Of a stretch of 64,000 nucleotides of DNA, positions 49,172 to 58,134 are shown piece after piece. Made by a program: the position numbers and the translations under genes. The stretch's first letter is position 1. Every line of letters begins with the position of its first letter. Where the stretch lies: assembly GCA_964568145.1 (NCBI GenBank), contig CAZMOZ010000001.1, positions 397,487-461,486 on the forward strand, written 5' to 3'. The notes under the pieces were generated by a model. It made no database searches, had not been told where the DNA came from, and saw nothing but the letters and a program-made list of their open reading frames with translations. This DNA is from DSVZ01 sp964568145 (GTDB taxonomy: Bacteria; Verrucomicrobiota; Verrucomicrobiia; Limisphaerales; J093).

Positions 49172-51244
49172 ATGAACTTTGAGACTCCCGTCCGCTGCTG
49201 TCTATTGTGCCTGGGCGCCGCAAGCGCGGCGTTGGCCCAGCAATCCGCGCCGGCCGACCCCGAGCGGCTGCCGCGCGTCGTCGTGAGCGGCTTCAACGAC
49301 CCCGCCCGCGACTGGTTCCCGCTCAACCTCGATTACCAGCAACCCACGCCCGCCGCCCACGCCCGCGCGCAGGATGCCGCGACGTTGCTGGATGACACGC
49401 CCGGCGTGGCCATCGTCCGCAACGGCCCGCAGACCGGCCTGCCGCAACTGCGCGGCCTGCACGCCGACCGCGTGAAGGTGCTGGTGGACGGCATGACGCT
49501 CACCCCGGCCTGCCCGAACCACATGGACCCGCCGCTGCACTACCTCGCCCCGGCCAGCGCCGGCAGCCTGCTGGTGTTGCCTGGCGTCACGCCGGTCAGC
49601 CTGGGCGGCGACAGCTTGGCCGGCACGGTGGTGGCGGAATCGGCGCGGCCGCACTTCAACACCAACCGGGTGTTCAAGCCGTTCGGCGAGCTGTCCGGCG
49701 CGGGTTATTCGGTGAATGACGGCTGGGCGGCGGCCGCCACCGCCGGTCTGGCCAGCCGCGATTACAGCTTTGCGTACGATGGCTCGGTGCAAGGCGCGGA
49801 TGATTACCGCTTCCCCGGCGGCCGGGTGCGGGCCAGCGGCTACGACATCATGCACCACCGCGTCCGCGCCGCGGCGGAAACGCTGCGCGGCCAGCTCCGC
49901 GCCGAAACCGGACTCAGCCGCACGCGCGACGCCGGCACGCCCGCCCTGCCGATGGACATGATCGAGGACGACGGCTACCACAGCGCGATCGGCTTTGACG
50001 GCGATTTCACCGTGGCCACGCTCCAGAGCCGCGCGTTCTTCCACCACGCCGATCACCTAATGGACAACTACTCGTTGCGGCCGGCCGGCCCGCGCCGTCT
50101 GTTCTCGCCGGCCCGGAGTTCGGACTTCGGCTTCAACACGGGCGGAGCCATTGCCCGCGATTCCCAGACCTGCCGGCTGGGTCTGGACTTCCACGGCAAC
50201 TGGTTTGATGCGTACCAGCAAAACGCCGTCAGCGCCCGGCGGCAGACCACCATCAACGACGGCACGCGGCATCGCCTGGGTGCTTACGCCGAGTGGCAGA
50301 ACGACTGGTCGTCCCGCTGGCGCACCCTGGCGGGTCTGCGCGCGGACACGGTCTGGAGCGACACCGGCCCGGTCGAGGACTGGTTCCCCGAAGCACAAGG
50401 TGACGCGGAGGCGTTCAATCGCACGCGCCGGGCGATTTCGGACCTGAACCTCGACGCCCTGGTGGCGGTGCGCTTCACCCCGAGCGACGGAGCCGCGTAC
50501 GAGCTGGGCGTGGCCCGTAAAAACCGCGCGCCCAGCCTGATCGAGCGCTACCTGTGGACCCCCCTCAGCGCCAGCGCCGGCCAGGCGGACGGCCGCACCT
50601 ATCTCGGCAACCTGGACCTCGATCCGGAAACCGCCTGGCAGTTCAACCTTGCGGCCGACTGGCGCGGCCGGCGCTGGCAGTTCAAGGTGTCGCCGTTCTT
50701 CACGCTAGTGGACGGCTACATCCAGGGCGGGCCCGGCGACCGGCTGGACATGAACCAACGGCCCGTGCTTGCGTACGCCAACCTGGACCAGGCCCGGCTT
50801 TACGGCGTGGACGCCGCAGCGGGCTGGGAGTTCCTGCCGGATTTCAAGCTGAGCGGCGCGCTCAGCTACGTACGTGGCACGGACGAGGAACACGACGACA
50901 ACCTGTACCGCATCGCGCCGCTGCGCGGCCGGCTGGAGCTGGCTTGGAGCAACGGGCGGCTTGAGGCGGCGGTCGCCGGCGTGCTGGTCGCGGAGCAGGA
51001 CGAAGTCTCGGCCTACAACGGCGAACCGCCCACGCCCGGCTACGCGCTCGTGCACCTGCGGGCGGGCTGGAACATCAGCCGGCACGTGAACCTCCAGGTG
51101 GGTCTGGAGAACGTCTTCGACGAGGCTTACGCCGCCCACCTGGGCGGCATCAACCGCGTGGCCGGCGGCGACGTCGGCGTGGGCGAGCGCCTGCCAGGCT
51201 ACGGCCGGTCCGGCTACGTGGCACTGCGGCTGCGGTGGGAGTGA
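49172..51244 (+). CDS. TonB-dependent outer-membrane receptor, OprC/NosA copper type
   Basis: This 690-residue protein has a signal peptide (LLCLGAASAALAQQ), a plug domain (VVVSGFNDPARDW ... ATLLDDTPGVAIVRNG ... LRGLHADRVKVLVDGM) and a 22-strand-type barrel ending in GYVALRLRWE with a C-terminal aromatic-rich strand. In the plug, TPACPNHMDPPLHY contains CPNHM (Cys114, Met118), the CxxxM copper-binding signature known from Pseudomonas OprC/NosA. It should import copper across the outer membrane. It follows the peroxidase and HPCPLC genes on the same strand after 223 bp. ATG 49172 was chosen for the signal peptide. Confidence 0.85.
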   Translation: MNFETPVRCCLLCLGAASAALAQQSAPADPERLPRVVVSGFNDPARDWFPLNLDYQQPTPAAHARAQDAATLLDDTPGVAIVRNGPQTGLPQLRGLHADRVKVLVDGMTLTPACPNHMDPPLHYLAPASAGSLLVLPGVTPVSLGGDSLAGTVVAESARPHFNTNRVFKPFGELSGAGYSVNDGWAAAATAGLASRDYSFAYDGSVQGADDYRFPGGRVRASGYDIMHHRVRAAAETLRGQLRAETGLSRTRDAGTPALPMDMIEDDGYHSAIGFDGDFTVATLQSRAFFHHADHLMDNYSLRPAGPRRLFSPARSSDFGFNTGGAIARDSQTCRLGLDFHGNWFDAYQQNAVSARRQTTINDGTRHRLGAYAEWQNDWSSRWRTLAGLRADTVWSDTGPVEDWFPEAQGDAEAFNRTRRAISDLNLDALVAVRFTPSDGAAYELGVARKNRAPSLIERYLWTPLSASAGQADGRTYLGNLDLDPETAWQFNLAADWRGRRWQFKVSPFFTLVDGYIQGGPGDRLDMNQRPVLAYANLDQARLYGVDAAAGWEFLPDFKLSGALSYVRGTDEEHDDNLYRIAPLRGRLELAWSNGRLEAAVAGVLVAEQDEVSAYNGEPPTPGYALVHLRAGWNISRHVNLQVGLENVFDEAYAAHLGGINRVAGGDVGVGERLPGYGRSGYVALRLRWE

Positions 51245-51439
51245 AGACAGGAATTAGGCTGCTGCGTTGCGTTCAAACCCCGATAAGTGTGCGAGCAGAG
51301 GTGGACACCCTTGGCCGGGCGGGCCTGGAGGAGACCGGAGTGCAGCGGGGGCCGCCGGAAAGCGCGCTCGTCCAGCCCGCCCGGTTCGGCCATCGTCCGC
51401 CCGATGAAAAACATCATCGCCAGCTCCCCCACCGTCTCG

Positions 51440-51830
51440 GGCCGTCGCTGATCCGCGAAGTGCTGGCCTGCTTCCGCCGCCGCCCGGACCCTCGCACTGG
51501 ACCGCTCGCGCTTCCACGAGCCTTACGCCGACTGCCCGCGCGCCGTCGCCCGCCACCAGCAGGATTCCTGGTCACCCGGTGGGAACAACGCAGCCTCCGG
51601 CATCCGGCCCCGGCTGTGCTTGGGGGCCTTACCTCCGGAGCGGGCATACACTGATCAAAGTCGGTCTGGACGGACGCGTCCCGGTCGGACCTCAACGTTG
51701 ACGCGTTGGAGTCAGCGCCGACACCCGCGTCTTCCACTGCCAGCATGCCAACGGCACCATCAGCCTTCTCGCCCACGAACCCGCCCCCGGGAAACACCTC
51801 GCCCTCCCGCTCCAAGTCCGCGAGCCCTGA
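51440..51830 (+). pseudogene. Possible transposase/integrase C-terminal remnant
   Basis: The 697-bp gap 51245-51941 has no intact gene. One frame reads LALDRSRFHEPYADCPRAVA ... LGALPPERAYTDQ, then shifts by one base and continues IKVGLDGRVPVGPQR, stop, RVGVSADTRVFHCQH ... ISLLAHEPAPGKHL, stop at 51828-51830. The LGALPPERAY and DGRV...VG pattern resembles the C-terminus of integrase-core (DDE) transposases. One stop and one frameshift break it. This is a low-certainty reading; the rest of the gap holds nothing recognisable. Confidence 0.3.
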
Positions 51831-51941
51831 GCCTGTCCGCTTTTGCTCGCACGCATTTGTTCGCTTTTGAAATCTTCCCGACACTCGCCAAAACTCGGCT
51901 TGCCAGCCCCCGGCGGGGCGGGCAAGTTGCCGCGCTCGATT

Positions 51942-53030
51942 ATGGCACACGTCAAGTTGCACATCCCCGGTCCGGTCGAGGTCAGCGAAAAAACCTTCCG
52001 CGCGTTCTGCCAGCCCATGATCGGGCACCGCGGGCAGGGCTTCAAAGACCTGTACGCGCGCATCCAACCCCGGCTCCAGGCGCTGCTGTCCACCCGGCAG
52101 TTGGTCTTCCTGTCCACCTCCTCGGCCTGGGGCGTGATGGAAGGCGCGATCCGGAACCTGGTCGCCAGGAAGGTGCTCAACTGCATGTGCGGCGCCTTCT
52201 CGGACAAGTGGTTCGACGTGGCCAAACGCTGTGGCAAGGACGCCGAGGCGTTGCAGGTGCCGTGGGGTTCGCCCATCCGCGCCGAGGCCCTGGACGCGAA
52301 GCTGGCCTCGGGCCAGTTCGACGCGCTCACGGTCATTCACAATGAAACCTCCACCGGCGTCATGTCGCCGCTGGCCGAGCTGGCCGCGCTCAAGGCGAAA
52401 TACCCGGACGTGATGTTCATCGTGGACTGCGTCAGTTCGCTCACCGCCGTGCCGGTCGAGTTCGACAAGCTGGGCGTGGACGTGGTGCTGGCCGGCACGC
52501 AGAAGGCGCTGGCGTTGCCGCCGGGCATGAGCGTCTTCGTGTGCTCACCCGCCGCCCTGGCCCGCGCCGCGACCCTGAAGGACCGCGGGTACTACTTCGA
52601 CTTCGTCGAGTTTCAGAAGAACGCGGAGCAGAACATGACGCCCAGCACGCCGAGCATCGCCCACGTGTACGCGCTCGAGTCCAAGCTGGAGGACATCTTC
52701 GCCGAGGGGCTCGAGGCCCGCTTCGCGCGCCACGCCCGGCTGGCCCAGCGGACGCGCGACTGGGCGGCGAAGCACGGCTTCACGTTGTTCCCTGACGCGG
52801 GCTTCGAGTCGCGCACGCTCACGTGCGTCAACAACGGCGCCAAACCGGGCGGCCGCGTCATCAACGTGCCGGAGTTTCAGAAGCGGGTGAAAGACCGCGG
52901 GTTCCTGATTGACGGCGGGTACGGCAAGATCAAGGGCACGACCTTCCGCCTCTCAAACATGGGCGACGAGACCGACGCCACGATGGACACGTTGTACGCG
53001 ACGCTGGACGAGGCCCTGAAAGGACTCTAG
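51942..53030 (+). CDS. Phosphoserine aminotransferase-like class V aminotransferase
   Basis: This 362-residue PLP enzyme begins MAHVKLHIPGPVEVSEKTF, followed by PMIGHRGQGFKDLYARIQP and STSSAWGVMEGAIRNLV. The ring-binding Asp is in MFIVDCVSSLTAVP and the Schiff-base Lys in AGTQKALALPPG. This is the serine-glyoxylate/alanine-glyoxylate-like class V group, which in several phyla serves as phosphoserine transaminase in serine synthesis. It is 2 bp upstream of the protease gene, perhaps co-transcribed. ATG 51942 gives the family start; the longer frame is spacer. Confidence 0.85.
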   Translation: MAHVKLHIPGPVEVSEKTFRAFCQPMIGHRGQGFKDLYARIQPRLQALLSTRQLVFLSTSSAWGVMEGAIRNLVARKVLNCMCGAFSDKWFDVAKRCGKDAEALQVPWGSPIRAEALDAKLASGQFDALTVIHNETSTGVMSPLAELAALKAKYPDVMFIVDCVSSLTAVPVEFDKLGVDVVLAGTQKALALPPGMSVFVCSPAALARAATLKDRGYYFDFVEFQKNAEQNMTPSTPSIAHVYALESKLEDIFAEGLEARFARHARLAQRTRDWAAKHGFTLFPDAGFESRTLTCVNNGAKPGGRVINVPEFQKRVKDRGFLIDGGYGKIKGTTFRLSNMGDETDATMDTLYATLDEALKGL

Positions 53031-53032
53031 CC

Positions 53033-54163
53033 GTGGCGTGGTGGCGGCGAGCGTTGCACCCGGCCGCGGGCCTGGTGCTCGGCGCGGGAGTTGTGTGCGG
53101 CGGCGCCCGCGCCATCGTGTTCCTGGCCACGGATGACCCCGCGCACAACACCACGCCGCCGGCCGGCGACCTCGCGGACAGCGGCTGGCAATGGCAGGGC
53201 AACTGGCGCGGCTTCGTGGGCACGCCCATCGCCCCCGAATGGTTCATCACCGCCCGCCATCTGGCCGGCGGCGTGGGCGAGCTGTTTCACTTCGCCGGCG
53301 AATCGTATCGCACCACCGCGGTGTTCCGCGACACGGCCAGCGACCTCGCCTTGTGGCGCGTCTGCGGGCGATTTCCCGCCTTTGCCCCGCTTTACGGCGG
53401 CGCGGACGAGGTGGGCCGTGAATGCGTGCTGTTCGGACGCGGGCGCGGCCGCGGCGCGCTGGTGGTGGTCACGAACGAGGCGGGTGAAGCGGTGCTCCGC
53501 GGCTGGGAGTGGGGCGGCGGCAATGGCACCTTGCGCTGGGGGCGGAACCGCGTGGCCGCGCTGAAGCCGTACGGCGAAACACCGGACGGGCTGCTGAGCG
53601 CCACGTTTGATGAGAATGGCGGCCCGGACGAGGCCATGCTCACCGGCGGCGACTCCGGCGGCGGGCTGTTCATCCAGCGCGAGGGCCGCTGGGAACTGGC
53701 CGGTGTCGCCTTCGCAGTGGACGGTCCATTCCGGCTCAGCGCCGACGGTGAAAGCCTGCATGCCGCGCTGTTCGACATGGCCGGCCTGTTCGTCGAGGAA
53801 GACGGTGTGTGGACGCGCGTGCCGAGGCGACCCGAGCCGCAGCCCGCGGCTTTGTACGCCTCGCGCATCGCCGCGCGGCGCGAGTGGATCCTGGCCACCA
53901 TCGCGGCAAATCCCGAACCGGCCGACCCGCCTGAACTGCAGGCCGCCGTGGACGTAACCGGGCCTTACGTCACCGTGGCGGCCGCGGCGGATCCGGCGGC
54001 GCAAACACTCCGCGTGCCGGCTCCGGCCGGGCCCGCCTTCTACCGCCTGGCCTCGTGCCGGCCGACCCGCGTGTTGCGGATCGAACGCGACCGCGCCGAC
54101 CTGGTGCTTTACTACGAGCAGCCTGGCGAAGCGCAGACTCCGACCCCCAATGCCCGCGAATGA
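53033..54163 (+). CDS. Secreted S1 (trypsin-like) serine protease
   Basis: This 376-residue exported protein starts at GTG 53033, 2 bp after the aminotransferase stop. A signal segment (PAAGLVLGAGVVCGGARA) precedes a trypsin-like domain with the catalytic triad His76 (FITARHLAGG), Asp104 (TASDLALWRV) and Ser208 (LTGGDSGGGLFIQ). After the protease domain come a helix-rich linker and a C-terminal segment ending AGPAFYRLASCRP, similar to the ends of other secreted proteins here, plus a further 30-residue tail. It should act outside the cytoplasm; the substrate is unknown. The absence of Cys pairs typical of animal trypsins fits bacterial S1 members. Confidence 0.85.
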   Translation: MAWWRRALHPAAGLVLGAGVVCGGARAIVFLATDDPAHNTTPPAGDLADSGWQWQGNWRGFVGTPIAPEWFITARHLAGGVGELFHFAGESYRTTAVFRDTASDLALWRVCGRFPAFAPLYGGADEVGRECVLFGRGRGRGALVVVTNEAGEAVLRGWEWGGGNGTLRWGRNRVAALKPYGETPDGLLSATFDENGGPDEAMLTGGDSGGGLFIQREGRWELAGVAFAVDGPFRLSADGESLHAALFDMAGLFVEEDGVWTRVPRRPEPQPAALYASRIAARREWILATIAANPEPADPPELQAAVDVTGPYVTVAAAADPAAQTLRVPAPAGPAFYRLASCRPTRVLRIERDRADLVLYYEQPGEAQTPTPNARE

Positions 54164-54188
54164 CATCGTGCGGCAGTCGTAGGCGGCA

Positions 54189-54229
54189 GCGGTTGAATGG
54201 GCGGATCGTTAAATGAGTTACATGGCCGG
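54189..54229 (+). repeat. 41-bp repeat, copy 2
   Basis: This matches 21756-21796 at 35 of 41 positions in the same orientation, including the perfectly conserved stretch AAATGAGTTACATGGCCGG. Confidence 0.75.
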
Positions 54230-54458
54230 GCGTCTGCGCGGCCTGACAAGGCTTTCCGGGACGGCAGACCGAAGCTCCGCGCGCCGCAGTCGTCGGTCAC
54301 CCAAAGCGTTTGCCGCAAAAAGACGCAAGATGCGCAGCGGCTCGCGTGGTGGTAGCACGAATTCGCGCGACCGCGTTCCGCCTGGCTACGGTGCGCGGCG
54401 CTGTTCTTTTTCAGCGAAGGCCTCCGCCGTCATGTACCAAGAAAGGAAACCTGCCTTC

Positions 54459-54488
54459 ATTCGTGTGAATTCGTGTCCATTCGTGGTT
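54459..54488 (+). repeat. Three 10-bp direct repeats ATTCGTGTNN
   Basis: ATTCGTGTGA, ATTCGTGTCC and ATTCGTGGTT follow one another without gaps. This is a different period from the heptad arrays. It lies about 90 bp before the histidine-kinase start. Confidence 0.8.
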
Positions 54489-54580
54489 GAACCGCGCAGT
54501 TCCGGCTGAGCCCGATTCGCGTTTGCATGCCGGTTCGCGATTGTTTCCAGCGCCTGACTGTGGTCCTGTAACCGCGTGTC

Positions 54581-57500
54581 ATGAACCCTGCCACCGAAAC
54601 CGCCGCCGCCCCGAGTCTGTCCCGCCGCCGGCCCTGCCGGCCTGAAATGACCGTGCGTCCGGGTACACGCCTCGGCTGGCTCGGGCTCGCGCTGGAACTG
54701 GCGGCGGCCGGATTCGCGCGGGCTGGCGCGCCGGAAGCCGGGGTTCCCCCGCCCACGAATCATGTCCTGGAACTCCGCGGCACGGGCGCTTACGCGGAAC
54801 TGCCCGTCGCCCCGTTCCGCGGCCTCACCCAGGCCACGGTGGAATGCTGGGTCCGCTGGGACGAATTCGGCTCGATCCGCCGCGCGTGGAATTACGGACG
54901 GCCGAAACGCGACGTGAGCGTGATGGCGCGGAACGGTGAAGGGCTGGGCTTCGTGATCGGCGACGCGCGCAGCGGGCTCAAATGGATCGAAGTTCCCGGC
55001 GTGCTGCGCCAGGGTGAGTGGCATCACGTGGCGGCGGTGTCCGGTCCGGGCGGCATGCGGCTGGTGCTCGATGGCGTGCCGTTGCTCCCGGTGAACGACT
55101 ACGCCGGCAGCTTCGCCGCCGCCGCGCCCGACGGCGTGTTTTACCTGGGCAAGTCGGTCACCGAGGCGGACCGCGAACCGCTGTTCAAGGGACTGCTCGA
55201 CGACTTTCGCGTCTGGGACCGCGTCCGCGCCGACGCGGAAATCCGGCGGGACATGTTCCGCCGCGTGGCGCCAGGCGAACCCGGCCTGGTGATGGCGGCG
55301 GACTTCGAGTCGGACAGCGCGGGCGTGGCCAGTTCCGGCCTGGTGCAACTGCACGGCGCGGCGCGCGTGGTGGCCGGGGCCCTGCCGACGGCGGAATCCT
55401 GGCGCACCCAGACCCAGATCACCGGCCGGGTGGTCCAGGCGGATGGCCGGCCGGTGGCCGGGGCGTTGGTGCTGGCGGCGAGCGAGGAGCGCCGGCTGGC
55501 CGCGACCACGAGCGCCGAGGACGGCCGGTTCCGGCTGCGACTGCGGGTGACCGAGCCGATGCGGGTGCGGCTGGAGGTGCTGCACTGGGACGGTTTGTGC
55601 ATGGACGGCCCGACGCTCGAAGTCATCCCGGATCAACCGGAAGTGCCCGCCGGCGAGTTGCGGCTAAACATCCTGCCCCAACAACGGGGACCGCCCGGGA
55701 TGCATCCGTTCCGCGATGAGCTGCTGCGCCTGACGGGCTCCGAGAATCCGGTGGTGCGCGAGGCGGCGGACCGGTTGCTGCGGCGGATGCCGGGGCCGCG
55801 CCCGCCAGGCGAACGTGGTCCGGGCCGGATGACCGGCTTTGGCTTCGTGGCCGGCATGCTGGCGGCGTTCTGCGTGATGCACGCGCTGCTGTTCGCCTTT
55901 CAACCCACCGCGCGGAACCATTTGTACTTCGCGCTGGTCACCGGCGTGGCGGCCGCCATGAGCTGGCCGGCCTTGGGCATGGACCGGCTGACCGAACACT
56001 GGCTGCCCGTGCTGGCCCTGCTCACACTGCGCCTGTTTCAACTCCTGTTCGAGCCGCAGGCCCCGGCCCGGCTGCACATCTTGGCGCAGGCGGCCGGGGC
56101 GGCCGTGGCCGTGCGGATGGTGGACCAGTTTCTGCTCACCGTGCCCGGGCTGTTGCGCGGACTGGCCACGCTGGCCGGCGGGTTGGTGGTGGCGGTCTGC
56201 GCGGTGCGCATCGTAGTCATCGCTTTCCGCGCCTGGAAAGCCGGTCAGGAAGGCGCGCGGCTCATCGGCGTGGGCGTGGTGGCGTTTCTGGTGATGCCGG
56301 CCATCCCGTTCGGCGTCCCGGGGTTGGCCGGTCTGAGCTTCAGCCAACTGGGCGTGGTGATGTTCTTCGGCGCCACCTCGGTGCATCTGGCCCGGTCCTT
56401 CGCGCTGGCCAGCCGCCGACTCGAACAACAGACTGCGGAACTAACCGCCACGAACAGCAATCTCCGCAGCGCCAACGCGGAGATCGAACTCCAGAAACAG
56501 CAGCTCGCCGTGGCCAAGGAGGCCGCCGACGCCGCCAACCAGGCCAAGTCGCGCTTCCTCGCCAGCATGTCGCACGAGCTGCGCACACCGCTCAACGCCA
56601 TCATCGGCTATTCCGAAATGCTCGAGGAGATCGCCGCCGAGGACGGCCACGCGAGCTACGTGCCGGACCTGCAAAAAATCCAGGCCGCGGCGCGCCACCA
56701 GCTTCTGCTCATCAACGACATTCTCGACCTCTCAAAGATCGAAGCCGGCAAGATGAGCCTGAGCCTCGAGGAGTTCGACGTGGCCGCGCTGGTCGGCGAG
56801 GTCGCCGCGACCGTCCAGCCGCTGGTCGCCAAGCGGGCCAATCAATTGACCGTGGACTGCCCGGCGGACATTGGCGTGATGCGGTCCGACCTCACCAAGG
56901 TCCGGCAGGTGCTGTTCAATCTGCTCAGCAACGCCGCGAAGTTCACGGAGAAGGGCCGGATTGCCCTGGTGGTTCGCCGCTCCGCCGCCGCACCCAACGA
57001 CGGTTTGCCGGAGACCACGCTCGCCGCCGAAGCCGTGCCCCAAGCGCCTGACCAGATCACGTTCGCCGTGGCCGACACCGGCATCGGCATCGCGCCGGAG
57101 CAGTTGGAGCGCATCTTCCATCCGTTCACCCAGGCGGACGCTTCGATCAGCCGGCAGTACGGCGGCACCGGGCTGGGGCTCACGCTGAGCCGGCGGTTCT
57201 GCGAGTTGCTCGGCGGCAGCATCACTGCGGCCAGCGAGTTGGGGAAAGGTTCGACTTTCACCGTCACATTGCCGGCGGAAGTGCTTGCGATGGCCTCCGA
57301 ACAGCCAGTGCTGGAACTGGCCGAAGCCGCGCTGCCCGCGGACCTGGCGTCGCTGGTACCCGGCCCGCGTGTGCTCGTGATAGATGATGACGCCGCCGCG
57401 CGCGATCTCCTGCAGCGCAGCCTCGCCAAAGATGGCTTCGTGGTCCGTGCCGCCGCCAACGGGCTCGACGGCCTGGAGGCGGCCCGCCAATGGCGGCCGG

Positions 57501-58102
57501 GCGTCATCACGCTGGACGTCATCATGCCCACGCTCGATGGCTGGGAGGTGCTGGCCCGGCTCAAGGCCGATCCCGTCACCGCGGACATTCCGGTGGTGAT
57601 GGTGAGCGTGGTGGACGACCACAACCTCGGCCTGGCGCTGGGCGCGAACGAGTACCTGACCAAGCCGGTGGACCGCGAGCGCCTGAGCCGCGTCATGGCG
57701 CGCTTCCGGCAACGGCCCGGCGCGCCGCGCGTGCTGGTGGTGGACGACGACCCGGCCGCCCGCGAACTGCTCGCGTGCGCCCTCACTGCGGAAGGCTGGC
57801 GGGTGGTGGAGGCCGCCAACGGCCAGGCCGCCTTGGACACGTTGTCCGCCGGAGCGCCGGCGGCGATTTTGCTGGACCTCCTCATGCCGGAGATGGACGG
57901 CTTCGAGTTCATCGAACAGCTCCGCCAGCGCCCGGACGGGCGCGACGTGCCGGTGGTGGTCGTCACCGGCAAGGATCTCACCGAGGCGGACCGCCGTCGC
58001 CTCAACGGCCACGCGAGCCGCATCGTGCGGAAAGGCGGCTTCAGCCCGGCGCAACTGGCGGCCGAACTGCGCGCGCTGGTCGGCACGCCAGCCGGAGTTT
58101 GA
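54581..58102 (+). CDS. Hybrid sensor histidine kinase with LamG sensor domain and two receivers
   Basis: This 1173-residue membrane protein has, in order: an N-terminal hydrophobic segment; a LamG/concanavalin-like domain (about 60-220: ATVECWVRWDEFG, WHHVAAVSGPGGMRLVLDG, LDDFRVWDRVR); a carboxypeptidase-regulatory-like beta domain (about 280-350); about seven membrane segments (420-610); a coiled coil; the DHp domain with His665 in SMSHELRTPLNAIIGY; an HATPase domain (DTGIGIAPEQLERIF, GGTGLGLTLS); and two receiver domains with Asp979 (TLDVIMPTLDG) and Asp1099 (LLDLLMPEMDG). The periplasmic LamG domain may sense glycans. A response regulator and an adenylate cyclase follow on the same strand. 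Confidence 0.85.
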   Translation: MNPATETAAAPSLSRRRPCRPEMTVRPGTRLGWLGLALELAAAGFARAGAPEAGVPPPTNHVLELRGTGAYAELPVAPFRGLTQATVECWVRWDEFGSIRRAWNYGRPKRDVSVMARNGEGLGFVIGDARSGLKWIEVPGVLRQGEWHHVAAVSGPGGMRLVLDGVPLLPVNDYAGSFAAAAPDGVFYLGKSVTEADREPLFKGLLDDFRVWDRVRADAEIRRDMFRRVAPGEPGLVMAADFESDSAGVASSGLVQLHGAARVVAGALPTAESWRTQTQITGRVVQADGRPVAGALVLAASEERRLAATTSAEDGRFRLRLRVTEPMRVRLEVLHWDGLCMDGPTLEVIPDQPEVPAGELRLNILPQQRGPPGMHPFRDELLRLTGSENPVVREAADRLLRRMPGPRPPGERGPGRMTGFGFVAGMLAAFCVMHALLFAFQPTARNHLYFALVTGVAAAMSWPALGMDRLTEHWLPVLALLTLRLFQLLFEPQAPARLHILAQAAGAAVAVRMVDQFLLTVPGLLRGLATLAGGLVVAVCAVRIVVIAFRAWKAGQEGARLIGVGVVAFLVMPAIPFGVPGLAGLSFSQLGVVMFFGATSVHLARSFALASRRLEQQTAELTATNSNLRSANAEIELQKQQLAVAKEAADAANQAKSRFLASMSHELRTPLNAIIGYSEMLEEIAAEDGHASYVPDLQKIQAAARHQLLLINDILDLSKIEAGKMSLSLEEFDVAALVGEVAATVQPLVAKRANQLTVDCPADIGVMRSDLTKVRQVLFNLLSNAAKFTEKGRIALVVRRSAAAPNDGLPETTLAAEAVPQAPDQITFAVADTGIGIAPEQLERIFHPFTQADASISRQYGGTGLGLTLSRRFCELLGGSITAASELGKGSTFTVTLPAEVLAMASEQPVLELAEAALPADLASLVPGPRVLVIDDDAAARDLLQRSLAKDGFVVRAAANGLDGLEAARQWRPGVITLDVIMPTLDGWEVLARLKADPVTADIPVVMVSVVDDHNLGLALGANEYLTKPVDRERLSRVMARFRQRPGAPRVLVVDDDPAARELLACALTAEGWRVVEAANGQAALDTLSAGAPAAILLDLLMPEMDGFEFIEQLRQRPDGRDVPVVVVTGKDLTEADRRRLNGHASRIVRKGGFSPAQLAAELRALVGTPAGV

Positions 58103-58134
58103 CACGCGGTCCGCCGCGCCTTATCGCCTTCGCC

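Larger units (their letters stand above)
54164..54580. other. 417-bp intergenic region with several small repeats
   Basis: It contains copy 2 of the 41-bp repeat (54189-54229), a stretch GCAAAAAGACGCAAGATGCGC near 54315, and three 10-bp units ATTCGTGTGA, ATTCGTGTCC, ATTCGTGGTT (54459-54488). No gene is supported; the promoter of the signalling operon is expected near 54500-54570. Confidence 0.6.
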
